From: an uncultured Bacteroidales bacterium
GTDB taxonomy: Bacteria; Bacteroidota; Bacteroidia; Bacteroidales; Muribaculaceae
DNA length: 34,594 nt
Direction: 5' to 3'
Assembly (NCBI GenBank): GCA_900547755.1
Contig: URIC01000019.1
Location: 1-34,594 of the forward strand
Shown one piece after another: positions 8,506-15,807 of the stretch. Position numbers and translations under genes: made by a program. The stretch's first letter is position 1. Each line of letters begins with the position of its first letter. The notes beneath the pieces are model-generated. The model searched no databases. It saw nothing but the letters and a program-made list of their open reading frames with translations, and was not told where the DNA came from.

Positions 8506-8613
8506 TTACAATATAAAGCAACGATTCTTAAGGAGAGCCAGGTCCGCTTGTGCTTCATCGACATTGCAATAAAGAATATTGAAATACTCCTTTACGGACC
8601 GGATGAGTGAGTA
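8506..8613 (-). pseudogene. Fragment of an unidentified coding sequence
   Basis: A minus-strand frame without a start codon, bounded by stops, reads SLIRSVKEYFNILYCNVDEA and ends LALLKNRCFIL. The composition is that of a helical protein C-terminus, and nothing around it extends the frame. Together with the small ORFs at 8147-8412 it suggests that 8110-8640 is a graveyard of disrupted genes. The rest of 8614-8707 shows nothing recognisable. Confidence 0.25.
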
Positions 8614-8707
8614 TTATTGTCCTGATGCGAAATCGCCGCTCGCCGGCCAAAGGTATTGACTGCAGGCTTTTCAAGTTTCAAACGTAACATAAAAACACAC
8701 TGTAATA

Positions 8708-9268
8708 ATGGAAATCAACAATTCAATCCCGAAGCAATTCAAGGATAATGATGCGTATATGAGCATCCTCAGTCGCGTCAGCGTTAGAGTCTACGCCGAC
8801 GAGCCAGTCGGCTCCGAGCATGTGTCGGCCATTCTGCACGCCGCCATGAGCGCGCCAAGCGGTGTAAACAAACAGCCGTGGGAGTTTGTCGTGGTTGATG
8901 AGCAAGATACACTGTCTCGGCTTGCCGACGCACTCCCATACGCGAAAATGACGGCACACGCACCGGTGGCAATCATTGTCTGCGGCAATAAAGAGCGGTT
9001 CCTTGAAGGCGTGGACGAAGTCCTGTGGGAGCAAGACCTGTCGGCGGCATCGGAGAACATTCTTCTCTCCGCCCATGCCATAGGTCTCGGCGGAGTCTGG
9101 ACCTGCATCTATCCTCACGAAGAAAGAATAGCTCCGGTCAGGAAAATACTCGATCTGCCGGATAATCTGATTCCGTTCAACCTTATTCCCATCGGCTTTC
9201 CGGAAAAGGAACACGTCCCTATGGACAAGTGGCATCCCGGCAGAGTGCATCTGAACCGTTTCCAATAA
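8708..9268 (+). CDS. Nitroreductase family protein
   Basis: FMN-dependent nitroreductase-fold oxidoreductase, 186 aa, a normal length for the compact subgroup. The N-terminal phosphate/FMN contact segment SRVSVRVYADEPV (Arg before the YADEPV strand) is followed by HAAMSAPSGVNKQPWEFVVV, the most characteristic motif. The C-terminal part has ASENILLSAHAIGLGGVWTC and then IPIGFPEKE. Such enzymes use NAD(P)H to reduce nitro compounds, quinones or flavins; the actual substrate cannot be read from sequence. It stands alone between decayed fragments and a truncated recombinase, so it may have been carried in or left isolated by rearrangement. Confidence 0.9.
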   Translation: MEINNSIPKQFKDNDAYMSILSRVSVRVYADEPVGSEHVSAILHAAMSAPSGVNKQPWEFVVVDEQDTLSRLADALPYAKMTAHAPVAIIVCGNKERFLEGVDEVLWEQDLSAASENILLSAHAIGLGGVWTCIYPHEERIAPVRKILDLPDNLIPFNLIPIGFPEKEHVPMDKWHPGRVHLNRFQ

Positions 9269-9297
9269 TCTCCACGCCCATTTTGACAAGAAACCGA

Positions 9298-9750
9298 GGT
9301 ATCTATGCCGGACTGCGGTTCTGTGATATCAAGGATTTGACTTTCGCGCAGGTCGATTTCTCCAATCGGCTTCTTTGATTCAATCAGGCGAAGACTGCCG
9401 GACACAGTTCGGCAAGTTGGGTCAACATGCCGTTAAGCGATACCCGCCTAAAACTCATGGGTGAGCCGGAGAATGGTGACAAGAATCAGCTCATCTTTCC
9501 CTTACCTTCTCACACCATGTGTCTGAAGGCATTGCGGCACTGGACAGCCCGTGCCGGAATCGAGAAACACATCACATGGCACTGCGCCCGACATTCGTTC
9601 GCCGTCAATCTGCTCAACAACGGAGCCAACATCAAAACCGTCGCATCGCTCCTCGGTCACGCCGGACTCAAGCACACCGAGAAATACACCCGCGCCGTCG
9701 ACACCCTCAAACGCGAAGCCATCGACTCCCTACCGGATATTTCCGTCTAA
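9298..9750 (+). pseudogene. Truncated tyrosine recombinase with in-frame stop
   Basis: C-terminal catalytic part of a Bacteroidetes-type phage integrase. The frame begins abruptly with GIYAGLRFCDIKDLTF, which holds the first catalytic Arg. A TGA at 9376-9378 replaces the Arg codon normally seen after SNRLL, then the frame resumes and contains HCARHSFAVNLL (His-x-x-Arg) and LLGHAGLKHTEKYTRAVD (Gly-His and the nucleophile Tyr). About 250 N-terminal residues, including the core-binding domain, are absent. The part after the stop (ATG 9427) is 107 aa. It is inactive as it stands, and it marks an old integration event next to the RhuM-like/Doc/HAD cluster. Confidence 0.85.
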
Positions 9751-9753
9751 TAG

Positions 9754-9807
9754 ATATGCAAAACTATATGCACATAGCTGTAAATCAAAATAAAAGTGCT
9801 AACTTTG
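9754..9807 (+). promoter_or_regulatory. Promoter and possible operator of the RhuM-like/Doc/HAD cluster
   Basis: A perfect -7 element TAACTTTG lies at 9800-9807, only 4 nt before the ATG at 9812, so transcription should start at or within a few bases of the start codon. No clear TTTG -33 element is seen. Two direct copies of ATATGCA (9754-9760 and 9766-9772) are spaced 12 bp apart, about one helical turn, and could be a binding site for the DNA-binding protein encoded directly downstream. The operator role is inference. Confidence 0.4.
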
Positions 9808-9811
9808 TGTT

Positions 9812-10831
9812 ATGAACGACTTGACAGTATCAAATATCGAACGGCAGAACGTGCTTAACAACAATTATGCCCTTCAAGCCATCCAAGAGAACTTGGATGT
9901 CAATGGTCTGCGCTTCCACGACCGACTTCTTTTCACTACTAAAATGGTGGCGGATTTCTATGGGGTGGATGAGAGAACCATTAAGCGTTACGTTCAGGAA
10001 CATGGTGATGAACTTCGAGCAAACGGTTACTTTTTAAGTGAGGGTAACTCGCTTAAAGAACTGAAGTTACATTTTGTTGGGGACATTAATGTCCCTAAGT
10101 TTACTCGTCAGTTAGGAGTATTCTCATTCCGGGCATTTCTGAACATAGGGATGCTTCTGACTGAAAGTGAGAGAGCCAAGCAGCTTCGCACACGAATACT
10201 TGATATTGTCATTGCCACTATTAACGGACGCGCCGGAGGTGGCACTAAGTATATCAACTGGAGAGACCGCAACTATCTTCCTACCGCAATAAAGAGCGAA
10301 AACTACCGCAAGAACTTCACTCAAGTAGTAGGCAAGTATGTAGATGGAATACCGACCTACAAGTACGAGCAGATAACCGACTTGATATATAAGGCTGTAT
10401 TCCGAGAAAATGCCAAGGAATATCGTATTGTCCTCCGTCTGCAGAACGAGGAGAATGTCCGTCACACGCTCTATGCGGAGGTATTACTTTGCATATCCTC
10501 ATTTGAGAATGGCGTGGCCCATCAGATTGAGAAAATGTACTCCAAGAACGGCAATAAGCCGCTTTCTATAGAGGAAGTAAAAGCAATCATTGACGAATTG
10601 GCTGCAGCACCGATGATGGAACCGTTTATCAATGATGCGAGGTCCAAAATGGCATCCCGCGATGTCGCATTTCGCGATGCATGGCATGGAAATCTCGCCG
10701 AATACCTTCGTGCGGTTACTCCCGATGAGTTCGATAAGTTTATAGGCGAAGCTTCAATTGACTTTGATAATATCCTTGAAGCCAATCGTGAAGTTCTCAA
10801 ACGCCTAAAACAAGCCGATGACGATGAGTGA
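9812..10831 (+). CDS. DNA-binding RhuM-like protein paired with a Doc toxin
   Basis: 339 aa, first gene of a three-gene cluster. Residues about 38-60 (LFTTKMVADFYGVDERTIKRYVQEH) form a helix-turn-helix-like element. Residues about 95-140 (FTRQLGVFSFRAFLNIGMLL, then SERAKQLRTRILDIVIATIN) match the conserved core of RhuM/Bro-like DNA-binding proteins found on phages and islands. The remainder is helical and charged, ending RLKQADDDE. Its 3' end overlaps the Doc gene by 14 nt, so the two proteins are made together; antitoxin or repressor is the likely role. The RhuM family name is a pattern match and could be wrong; the DNA-binding character is more secure. Confidence 0.7.
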   Translation: MNDLTVSNIERQNVLNNNYALQAIQENLDVNGLRFHDRLLFTTKMVADFYGVDERTIKRYVQEHGDELRANGYFLSEGNSLKELKLHFVGDINVPKFTRQLGVFSFRAFLNIGMLLTESERAKQLRTRILDIVIATINGRAGGGTKYINWRDRNYLPTAIKSENYRKNFTQVVGKYVDGIPTYKYEQITDLIYKAVFRENAKEYRIVLRLQNEENVRHTLYAEVLLCISSFENGVAHQIEKMYSKNGNKPLSIEEVKAIIDELAAAPMMEPFINDARSKMASRDVAFRDAWHGNLAEYLRAVTPDEFDKFIGEASIDFDNILEANREVLKRLKQADDDE

Positions 10832-11285
10832 GGAACTGAAATATATCGACTACGATGGTGCGTTAGAGGTTTATCGTAAGACTGTCGCCGCCAGCGGTGG
10901 CGGTTTGCAGGGCGTGAAAGACGAAGGAGGCATACGAAAAGTGCTTGACTTCGTACAAAATGACCTGTACTATCCGACATTCGTTGAGAAACTGACCTAT
11001 CTGGTGTTCGGCTTATGCACCGGACATTATTTTGAGGATTCCAATAAGCGAGTAGCATTGACCATAGGTGTCTGGTTCCTCGTTCATAACGGCTACTACT
11101 GGCAAGCGTATAGCTTCATGCAGTGCATGGAAGCAATCATCTATCATGTCGCCGCCGGCCGCATTGACAAAGACCTACTCCAACGCATCATCACCTGCTT
11201 CATGGCAAACGAGGATTATTCAGAATCCCTCAAACTCGAAATCATCCACGCTATTGATGACCAATCCATAGGATTTAACGAATAA
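10818..11285 (+). CDS. Doc-type Fic-domain protein
   Basis: Fic/Doc fold protein, 155 aa. The active loop is HYFEDSNKR (residues 70-78), close to the Doc consensus HxFxxANKR and unlike the HPFxxGNGR of AMP-transferring Fic enzymes. That favours a Doc-like kinase activity; P1 Doc phosphorylates EF-Tu. The N-terminal IDYDGALEVYRKTV and GGLQGVKDEGGIRKVLDFVQND are typical Doc family segments. A start at 10824 is also possible; both overlap the upstream gene. No Phd-type antitoxin is present, so the RhuM-like protein is the obvious partner. The inhibitory (S/T)xxxE(G/N) motif of self-inhibited Fic proteins is not evident. Confidence 0.85.
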   Translation: MTMSEELKYIDYDGALEVYRKTVAASGGGLQGVKDEGGIRKVLDFVQNDLYYPTFVEKLTYLVFGLCTGHYFEDSNKRVALTIGVWFLVHNGYYWQAYSFMQCMEAIIYHVAAGRIDKDLLQRIITCFMANEDYSESLKLEIIHAIDDQSIGFNE

Positions 11286-11297
11286 ATCATTTCAAGC

Positions 11298-12206
11298 ATG
11301 CAAAATGTAATAGCAATAATTTGGGACTTTGATAAGACCTTAGTGAACGGCTATATGCAAGACCCAATTTTCAATGAGTATGGAGTCAATGCAGGTGAAT
11401 TTTGGAAGGAGGTTAATGCTCTCCCTGATAAATACTGGAACGAACAGAAAGTAAAAGTAAACAGGGACACAATCTACCTGAATCAATTCATTCGCTATGT
11501 CCGAGAGGGAAAATTCCCCAAACTCAGTAATGAGAAGCTAAGAGGGTACGGTGCGCAACAAAATTTCTACGCCGGCATTCCCGATATATTCCGAACAACC
11601 AAGGCTCTCCTTGAATCGGATCCGGTATGCAAGGAATACAACATTCGTGTTGAACATTATATTGTTAGCACAGGTTTTGCTGAAGTTATTCGGGGTACAT
11701 CTATAATGGAATTTGTCAAGAATATTTGGGGAGGCGAATTAATTCAAGACAAGAATGAAGATGGAGATTTTGTTATAAGTGAAATCGGTTATACGATTGA
11801 CAATACATCCAAGACGAGAGCTCTTTTTGAAATAAACAAGGGAATCGGTGAAATTAAGGATATAACCGTCAATAGCAAACTAACGGATGCCCAACGTCGA
11901 GTTGATTTTAGAAATATGATTTATATCGCAGATGGACCAAGCGATGTCCCTGCATTCTCTGTTGTAAAAGGGCGAGGCGGAGCAACTTTTGCGATATATC
12001 CATCCGGAGATAAAAAGGCATTCGAGCAAGTTGAACGTCTCAGAGAGGACGGCCGTATAGATATGTTTGCGGAAGCAGATTACTCCGATGGCACGACTGC
12101 TTCCATGTGGATTTGTAATAAGATTCAGGAATTTGCGAACCGAATCAAAGCAGAGGAGCAGGCTAAGAGACAAGCGGGTAATGGTACGCCACAACACCTT
12201 GTTTAG
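11298..12206 (+). CDS. HAD-superfamily phosphatase
   Basis: 302 aa. Motif I is WDFDKTL with the nucleophile and acid Asp10 and Asp12, motif II is in YIVSTGF (Ser124 or Thr125), motif III is Lys172 (TSKTRALFEIN), and motif IV is YIADGPSDVPAF with Asp212 and Asp216. The cap insertion (about 20-110) is helical, as in phosphoserine phosphatase-like members. It starts 12 nt after the Doc gene on the same strand, is A+T-rich like it, and is probably co-transcribed. Substrate unknown: a role in reversing or supporting the Doc reaction is speculation. The C-terminus lies against an IS630-like remnant, so the last residues may be altered. Confidence 0.85.
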   Translation: MQNVIAIIWDFDKTLVNGYMQDPIFNEYGVNAGEFWKEVNALPDKYWNEQKVKVNRDTIYLNQFIRYVREGKFPKLSNEKLRGYGAQQNFYAGIPDIFRTTKALLESDPVCKEYNIRVEHYIVSTGFAEVIRGTSIMEFVKNIWGGELIQDKNEDGDFVISEIGYTIDNTSKTRALFEINKGIGEIKDITVNSKLTDAQRRVDFRNMIYIADGPSDVPAFSVVKGRGGATFAIYPSGDKKAFEQVERLREDGRIDMFAEADYSDGTTASMWICNKIQEFANRIKAEEQAKRQAGNGTPQHLV

Positions 12207-12300
12207 AGTTTTCTATGTCTTTGCGTACAGTCTCTTCGTCCGAGCAATCTATAATCGGCTTCCGTCCTTGGCCGGGACGTATCGCCAGTCCTTTGATTCT
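12202..12300 (-). pseudogene. IS630-like transposase OrfA fragment
   Basis: The minus-strand frame reads IKGLAIRPGQGRKPIIDCSD followed by EETVRKDIENSK, with a stop just upstream. GL..RPGQGRKPI is the characteristic linker after the helix-turn-helix of IS630-type transposases. Only about 33 codons are left, with no DDE domain. It overlaps the last codon of the HAD gene. A separate coding-like frame upstream (DRNDKYISQFLSETLRILKN, about 12310-12370) is unidentified. Confidence 0.45.
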
Positions 12301-12389
12301 TTAGGATTCGAAGCGTTTCACTCAGGAATTGACTGATATATTTGTCATTTCGGTCTGGAGTCCAATTTGTTCCGAGGTCAGACTGTAGA

Positions 12390-12422
12390 GTCAACAGGCA
12401 AGTGCAAAATTAAGCAATTCTA
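12390..12422. repeat. Possible terminal end of the IS30-like element
   Basis: Just beyond the stop of the IS30 transposase fragment, AAGTGCAAAATTAAG (about 12401-12415) resembles the ends seen in Bacteroidetes IS30 elements. The opposite end is missing because the element is truncated, so an inverted repeat pair cannot be shown. Confidence 0.25.
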
Positions 12423-13025
12423 TTGAAGAACTTTTTTAGGAGTGGCAAAGCCAAGTTTCTTTCGTGGTCTATCGTTGATGAGGTATTGTACCCTGTCAAG
12501 TTCTTTCTGTGATACCTCTCTGAAATCCGTACCTTTAGGATAGAATTCCCTCACGATTTTGTTCATGTTCTCGACAGCTCCCTTTTGGCCGGAGCAATAT
12601 GGATTTGCGAAATATACTGTGGTGTCCAAAGCCTTGCATATGGCCTTGTGGTTGCGGAACTCCAGGCCATTGTCGGTTGTGATTGTGTGGATATGCTTTT
12701 TGTATGGGAGCAGCAGTCGTATGACAGCCTTTTCGACATCTTCAGGACGCTTTGACGGCAACTTGGTCTGAAGCAACATGTTCTTGCTTCTCTCCACAAT
12801 GGTGAGCACGGCGCTTTTCTGCTGTGCGCCAATGATGAGGCCCATCTCCCAGTCTTCGAAGCGTGTGCCGTCTGCCTCGGGGCGCTCGTGTATCGAGATC
12901 CTGTCCGGAATCATGGGTTTTCTCTCTGTCCTGTACTGAGATGCCTGATGACGCGTATGCTTCATCTTATGGTGACAGTATTGCACAAGGTCCGGGGTCT
13001 TCCTTATTTCCTGATATATGCGTTG
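12420..13025 (-). pseudogene. IS30-family transposase, 5'-truncated
   Basis: The open frame encodes the DDE catalytic domain of an IS30-type transposase: first Asp in TRFEDWEMGLIIG, second in TITTDNGLEF, Glu in GQKGAVENMNKIVREFYPKG, and the family C-terminus NDRPRKKLGFATPKKVL. The longest ATG/GTG-started product is 188 aa, whereas full-length members are above 300 aa; the frame runs on upstream through QRIYQEIRKTPDLVQYC without a good start. The N-terminal helix-turn-helix domains are missing, so it cannot recognise its own ends. The fragment sits between the HAD phosphatase and tRNA-Leu, at the edge of the accessory region. Confidence 0.85.
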
Positions 13026-13104
13026 GGTTAAAGAGAGTTTAAGAATTCAAATTCGGTTGAATTGAGGGTTTGCGGCGGGGGCGGTTGACACGGGCTGAAA
13101 AAAT

Positions 13105-13145
13105 AGAAATCACAAGTAGTTGAGAATTAACTACTTGCGATTTCT
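13105..13145 (-). terminator. Rho-independent terminator of tRNA-Leu
   Basis: A long hairpin, AGAAATC-A-CAAGTAGTT against AACTACTTG-C-GATTTCT (16 of 17 positions pair, 7-nt loop), is followed on the minus strand by ATTTTTTC. It lies 5 nt beyond the tRNA 3' end. Confidence 0.85.
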
Positions 13146-13150
13146 TAGGG

Positions 13151-13231
13151 TGCCCAGAACAGGACTCGAACCTGCACGCCTCTCAGCACTCGCACCTGAA
13201 ACGAGCGCGTCTACCATTCCGCCACCTGGGC
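13151..13231 (-). tRNA. tRNA-Leu (anticodon CAG)
   Basis: The minus strand folds as a type II tRNA. The 7-bp acceptor stem GCCCAGG/TCTGGGC has one G-T pair and discriminator A. The D arm contains GGTAGACGC, the anticodon loop is TTCAGGT (CAG, reads CUG leucine codons) on the stem CTCGT/GCGAG, and a long variable arm (TGCTGAGAGGCGT) precedes the T arm GCAGG-TTCGAGT-CCTGT. CCA is not encoded; CCC follows the discriminator base. Such tRNA genes are common integration sites, but I find no second copy of its 3' end in the window. Confidence 0.95.
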
Positions 13232-13288
13232 TTGTCGCTTTCCTCGCTTTGGGAGTCGCTCTCTTGCTTTTTTGCGAGTTTTGCGCTG

Positions 13289-13320
13289 CAAAGTTACCGG
13301 TTTTTTTTGAACCGTGCAAA
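13289..13320 (-). promoter_or_regulatory. Promoter of tRNA-Leu
   Basis: On the minus strand TTTG (13317-13320), a 20-bp spacer and TAACTTTG (13289-13296) form a textbook Bacteroidetes promoter about 58 bp before the mature tRNA 5' end. Confidence 0.8.
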
Positions 13321-13429
13321 TTTTTTTGTTTGTTTTTTGAGGCGGTTTTGTGTTTGTCGGTCTGTTTTTTGTTTTTGGTCGGGGTAATCGTTTGTGTGAT
13401 TGGCGGTTTCGGGGGGTGGACGCAATAAA

Positions 13430-13464
13430 CCCCGCTTTCCGATAAAACCGGTCGGAAGGCGGGG
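13430..13464 (-). terminator. Hairpin terminator of the small lipoprotein gene
   Basis: CCCCGCTTTCCG (13430-13441) pairs over 12 bp with CGGAAGGCGGGG (13453-13464), including one G-T pair. On the minus strand it lies 24 nt after the lipoprotein stop and is followed by TTTATTG. Confidence 0.65.
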
Positions 13465-13488
13465 TCTCTGGGGTCGTTGGCCGCCGGG

Positions 13489-13698
13489 TCAGCTTATTGT
13501 GTCCGGCTGGGCTTCTTGCTGTTTCGGTTGGATTTGCGGGGTCGTTTCCTGCTTTTGGGGTCGGGGCTGCCTGGTGGCTTCGAGCATTTCTTTGGCTTGT
13601 TCGCGGCCTTGGCTTATTTGCTCTTTGTCTGCGTCGGAGTGTCCGGCGCATGATGTAAGCAGGAGTGCCGCGCAGGCTGCTGTCAGTATTTTTTTCAT
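13489..13698 (-). CDS. Small lipoprotein of unknown function (69 aa)
   Basis: The N-terminus MKKILTAACAALLLTSC is a lipoprotein signal with the lipid-modified Cys at 17, leaving a mature peptide of about 53 residues. The rest is polar and rich in Gln, Lys, Glu and Pro (QKQETTPQIQPKQQEAQP), probably disordered. It starts 25 nt after the stop of the 580-aa secreted protein on the same strand and has its own terminator, so it is probably the second gene of that operon. No family is recognised. The clear signal sequence makes it a real gene despite its size. Confidence 0.75.
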   Translation of the reverse strand: MKKILTAACAALLLTSCAGHSDADKEQISQGREQAKEMLEATRQPRPQKQETTPQIQPKQQEAQPDTIS

Positions 13699-13723
13699 TT
13701 TATGTCTTTTTGGGGAGTGGGTG

Positions 13724-15466
13724 TCAGAAGCGTGCTTTCAGGACTTTGGTCTGGGTGGCTGTCTGGGCTTTTATGGTGTAGATGCCGGGTGTAAGTCCTG
13801 TGTGGATGCGTCCGTTTGCGTTTGTGGCGTTGAATACGTGGCGTCCTTGCATGTCGTAGACGTCGATGTCGGCAGTGCGGTTTGTTTCGATTACACCGCC
13901 TGTCCGTGCTGTCAGTGTGAGTGTGCCTTCGGATGCGGGTGCGCTTATGCCTGTTATTTTAGCGTTGGTGGGGATTACGTATCCGTAGTAGTCGTTGGGG
14001 TCGTTATCGAGGTCCCAGATGTTTGTGGCGCGTATTGTGATGACGCCGAGGTCGGGAGTGCATGTGCAGAGTTCCATCATTGGTTCGTCTACGTAGTTGT
14101 ATGAGTCGCCGGTCAGGTAGTCTGTGTATGAGTATGTGTGCAACAGGTTGGCCTTGAGCCAGTCGTGGGATGATTCGGGAGTGTTGTCTACGAGCCAGTC
14201 GTAGAGGTTCCGCCAGTCTGAGCCGGGGCGTTTGATGTATGCCGTGGAGTTGGCTTCGCCGGTGAATGCGAGCAGCGAGCCGTCCTGTGCGATGGCGCTG
14301 ACCGATATGTTCTTGATGTCGGGGACGCTGTATGTCTCGGTGGAGTCGTCGGCCAGGTTGATGACTACGGGAGAGGTGATTTCGATTAATTCAGTGGGGT
14401 CGTCGGGGTTGGAGAATGTGGCGTGTGTTCCGCTCAGCGCTATCCATTTGGCTTCTCCGTCCATATAGACCTGGTTGATGGGGAAGAAGAGGGATTTGTC
14501 CTGTACTTCGGAGAATGTCGTCAGGAAGTTGATTAGCATGTCGTTGTAAGCAGTGGCTTTCTCGTTGTATTCAGCCACTGCGGCGTTGTATTTCTCGGCG
14601 TCTTCAACGCTCATGTAGTCTTCGGCATCAGGGTATGGGTTGGATTGCATATCGTCCACCCAGGCGTCGTAGAGCCTTTGCCATTCGGCTTTCTTCTCGG
14701 GGTCGGAGATGAAGTCTTCGGGCTGTGGAGCGACGGGAGCGTCTTCTTCCCATTCGGGGAATGTGAGTTTATCCGGATTGATGAGGTCCTGGCCTACGTA
14801 TCTGTAGCTCCATTCGCCCTTGTCGTCCTGAGTGTAGAGCATGGGCGCGGGCATTGTGCCGGAGTAGTCTATGAGCTGAGCCGCGATGGTCTTGCCGTCG
14901 TCGGAGATTACGATGGGGAAGACGGCCTGAGGCGTACGGCCCGTGAAGTCCTTGTCGGGATAAGGCAGTACTGTGGGGACGCTCCATTTGCCGTCGGTGC
15001 CGAGGGTCCATACCAGAGGCACGTCGTTGTACCCTGCGGGTGCATTGTCGGAGCTGACTATTGTGGCTGTGGCGCAGATTACTGTTCCGTCAGGGTTGAT
15101 GCCTTTGGGGTACACGTTGCGGTTGTCGGGGTTGGGGAGGATGAACCATTCGCCGTTCTGCCAGTATGCGCCACCTCCGTTCACTTCGGTGTTTCCCACC
15201 AATATTCCGTTGGCGGACCAGCAGTTGCCGTCGCCGGCGGAGTAGTAAATCTGAGCGTTGTTTAGGTTGCTCTGGTAGGTGTATTCCTTGTCTGTGTCGC
15301 GGTCCACGATTGTCATTGTGCCGTCGATGGTGCTTTCTATGTATCTGCCGTCCGGGGAGACGGAGCCTATGTAGAGGTTGGGGTATGACTTGGGCCCATC
15401 GGTGGCGGCGAGAGCGCCGGAGACCGTCAATACAGCAGATGCTGAAAAGAGTAAGAAGTGTTTCAT
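13724..15466 (-). CDS. Secreted beta-propeller-like protein with T9SS-type C-terminal tail
   Basis: 580 aa from the ATG at 15466, which begins a clean signal peptide (MKHFLLFSASAVLTVSGALAA); an in-frame TTG start 27 nt upstream is less likely. Repeated segments such as GSVSPDGRYIESTIDGT, PIVISDDGKTIAAQLID and AIAQDGSLLAFTGEA have the S.DG..IA pattern of beta-propeller blades. The C-terminal 80 residues (ADIDVYDMQGRHVFNAT, GLTPGIYTIKAQT, ending TKVLKARF) look like a type IX secretion sorting domain, so the protein is probably secreted or surface-attached. It resembles the partial protein at 32911-34594. Function unknown. Confidence 0.85.
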   Translation of the reverse strand: MKHFLLFSASAVLTVSGALAATDGPKSYPNLYIGSVSPDGRYIESTIDGTMTIVDRDTDKEYTYQSNLNNAQIYYSAGDGNCWSANGILVGNTEVNGGGAYWQNGEWFILPNPDNRNVYPKGINPDGTVICATATIVSSDNAPAGYNDVPLVWTLGTDGKWSVPTVLPYPDKDFTGRTPQAVFPIVISDDGKTIAAQLIDYSGTMPAPMLYTQDDKGEWSYRYVGQDLINPDKLTFPEWEEDAPVAPQPEDFISDPEKKAEWQRLYDAWVDDMQSNPYPDAEDYMSVEDAEKYNAAVAEYNEKATAYNDMLINFLTTFSEVQDKSLFFPINQVYMDGEAKWIALSGTHATFSNPDDPTELIEITSPVVINLADDSTETYSVPDIKNISVSAIAQDGSLLAFTGEANSTAYIKRPGSDWRNLYDWLVDNTPESSHDWLKANLLHTYSYTDYLTGDSYNYVDEPMMELCTCTPDLGVITIRATNIWDLDNDPNDYYGYVIPTNAKITGISAPASEGTLTLTARTGGVIETNRTADIDVYDMQGRHVFNATNANGRIHTGLTPGIYTIKAQTATQTKVLKARF

Positions 15467-15490
15467 ATATTTATCGTTTAATCGTTTTTG

Positions 15491-15498
15491 CAAAATTA
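15491..15498 (-). promoter_or_regulatory. Predicted -7 element for the 580-aa secreted protein gene
   Basis: TAATTTTG on the minus strand, 24 nt before the ATG at 15466. No good TTTG is found at the -33 spacing. Confidence 0.45.
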
Positions 15499-15666
15499 GA
15501 AAAAAATCCGGAATTTTTTTACACCGGCATCATAAAAAAACAAGGTGGCCGCGATTGCCGTCCTTTCCGTGGTGTTCCAGGAGAGCGTTTGAATTTAACG
15601 CGAAATAAATATCATAGACAATATGAATCATTTCTTTCAGTCCCCGCGAAAGGTCGTTTATGTAAA

Positions 15667-15674
15667 TATCTTTG
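15667..15674 (+). promoter_or_regulatory. Predicted -7 element for the fimbrial pair
   Basis: TATCTTTG matches TAnnTTTG and would give a leader of about 125 nt before the ATG at 15808. The -33 part is poor. The leader contains a 37-codon basic ORF (ATG about 15679, ending at TAA before 15793) that I do not trust as a gene. The rest of 15499-15807 shows nothing else recognisable. Confidence 0.4.
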
Positions 15675-15807
15675 TATTATGGGACATTATAGGGCAGTTT
15701 CTTTGAAAAGACAAAGTATCGTGTCGGAGCGGGTGGCGCTTAAGAACAAATGCCGAAAATGTCGTGTTATAAAACAGAAGTTCTGTCTTTAAAGAGTCTC
15801 TGTTGTA

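Noticed and set aside
13151..13231. tRNA-Leu as the attachment site of the island
   Set aside because: No second copy of the tRNA 3' end was found in the window, so an att duplication cannot be shown.
13120..13428. Plus-strand ORF of 102 codons over the tRNA
   Set aside because: It runs through a complete tRNA-Leu and its terminator and promoter on the other strand; its translation is low-complexity in the second half.
15679..15792. 37-codon basic ORF in the leader of the fimbrial pair
   Set aside because: It starts within a few bases of the predicted transcription start and has no other support; the stretch reads as leader.
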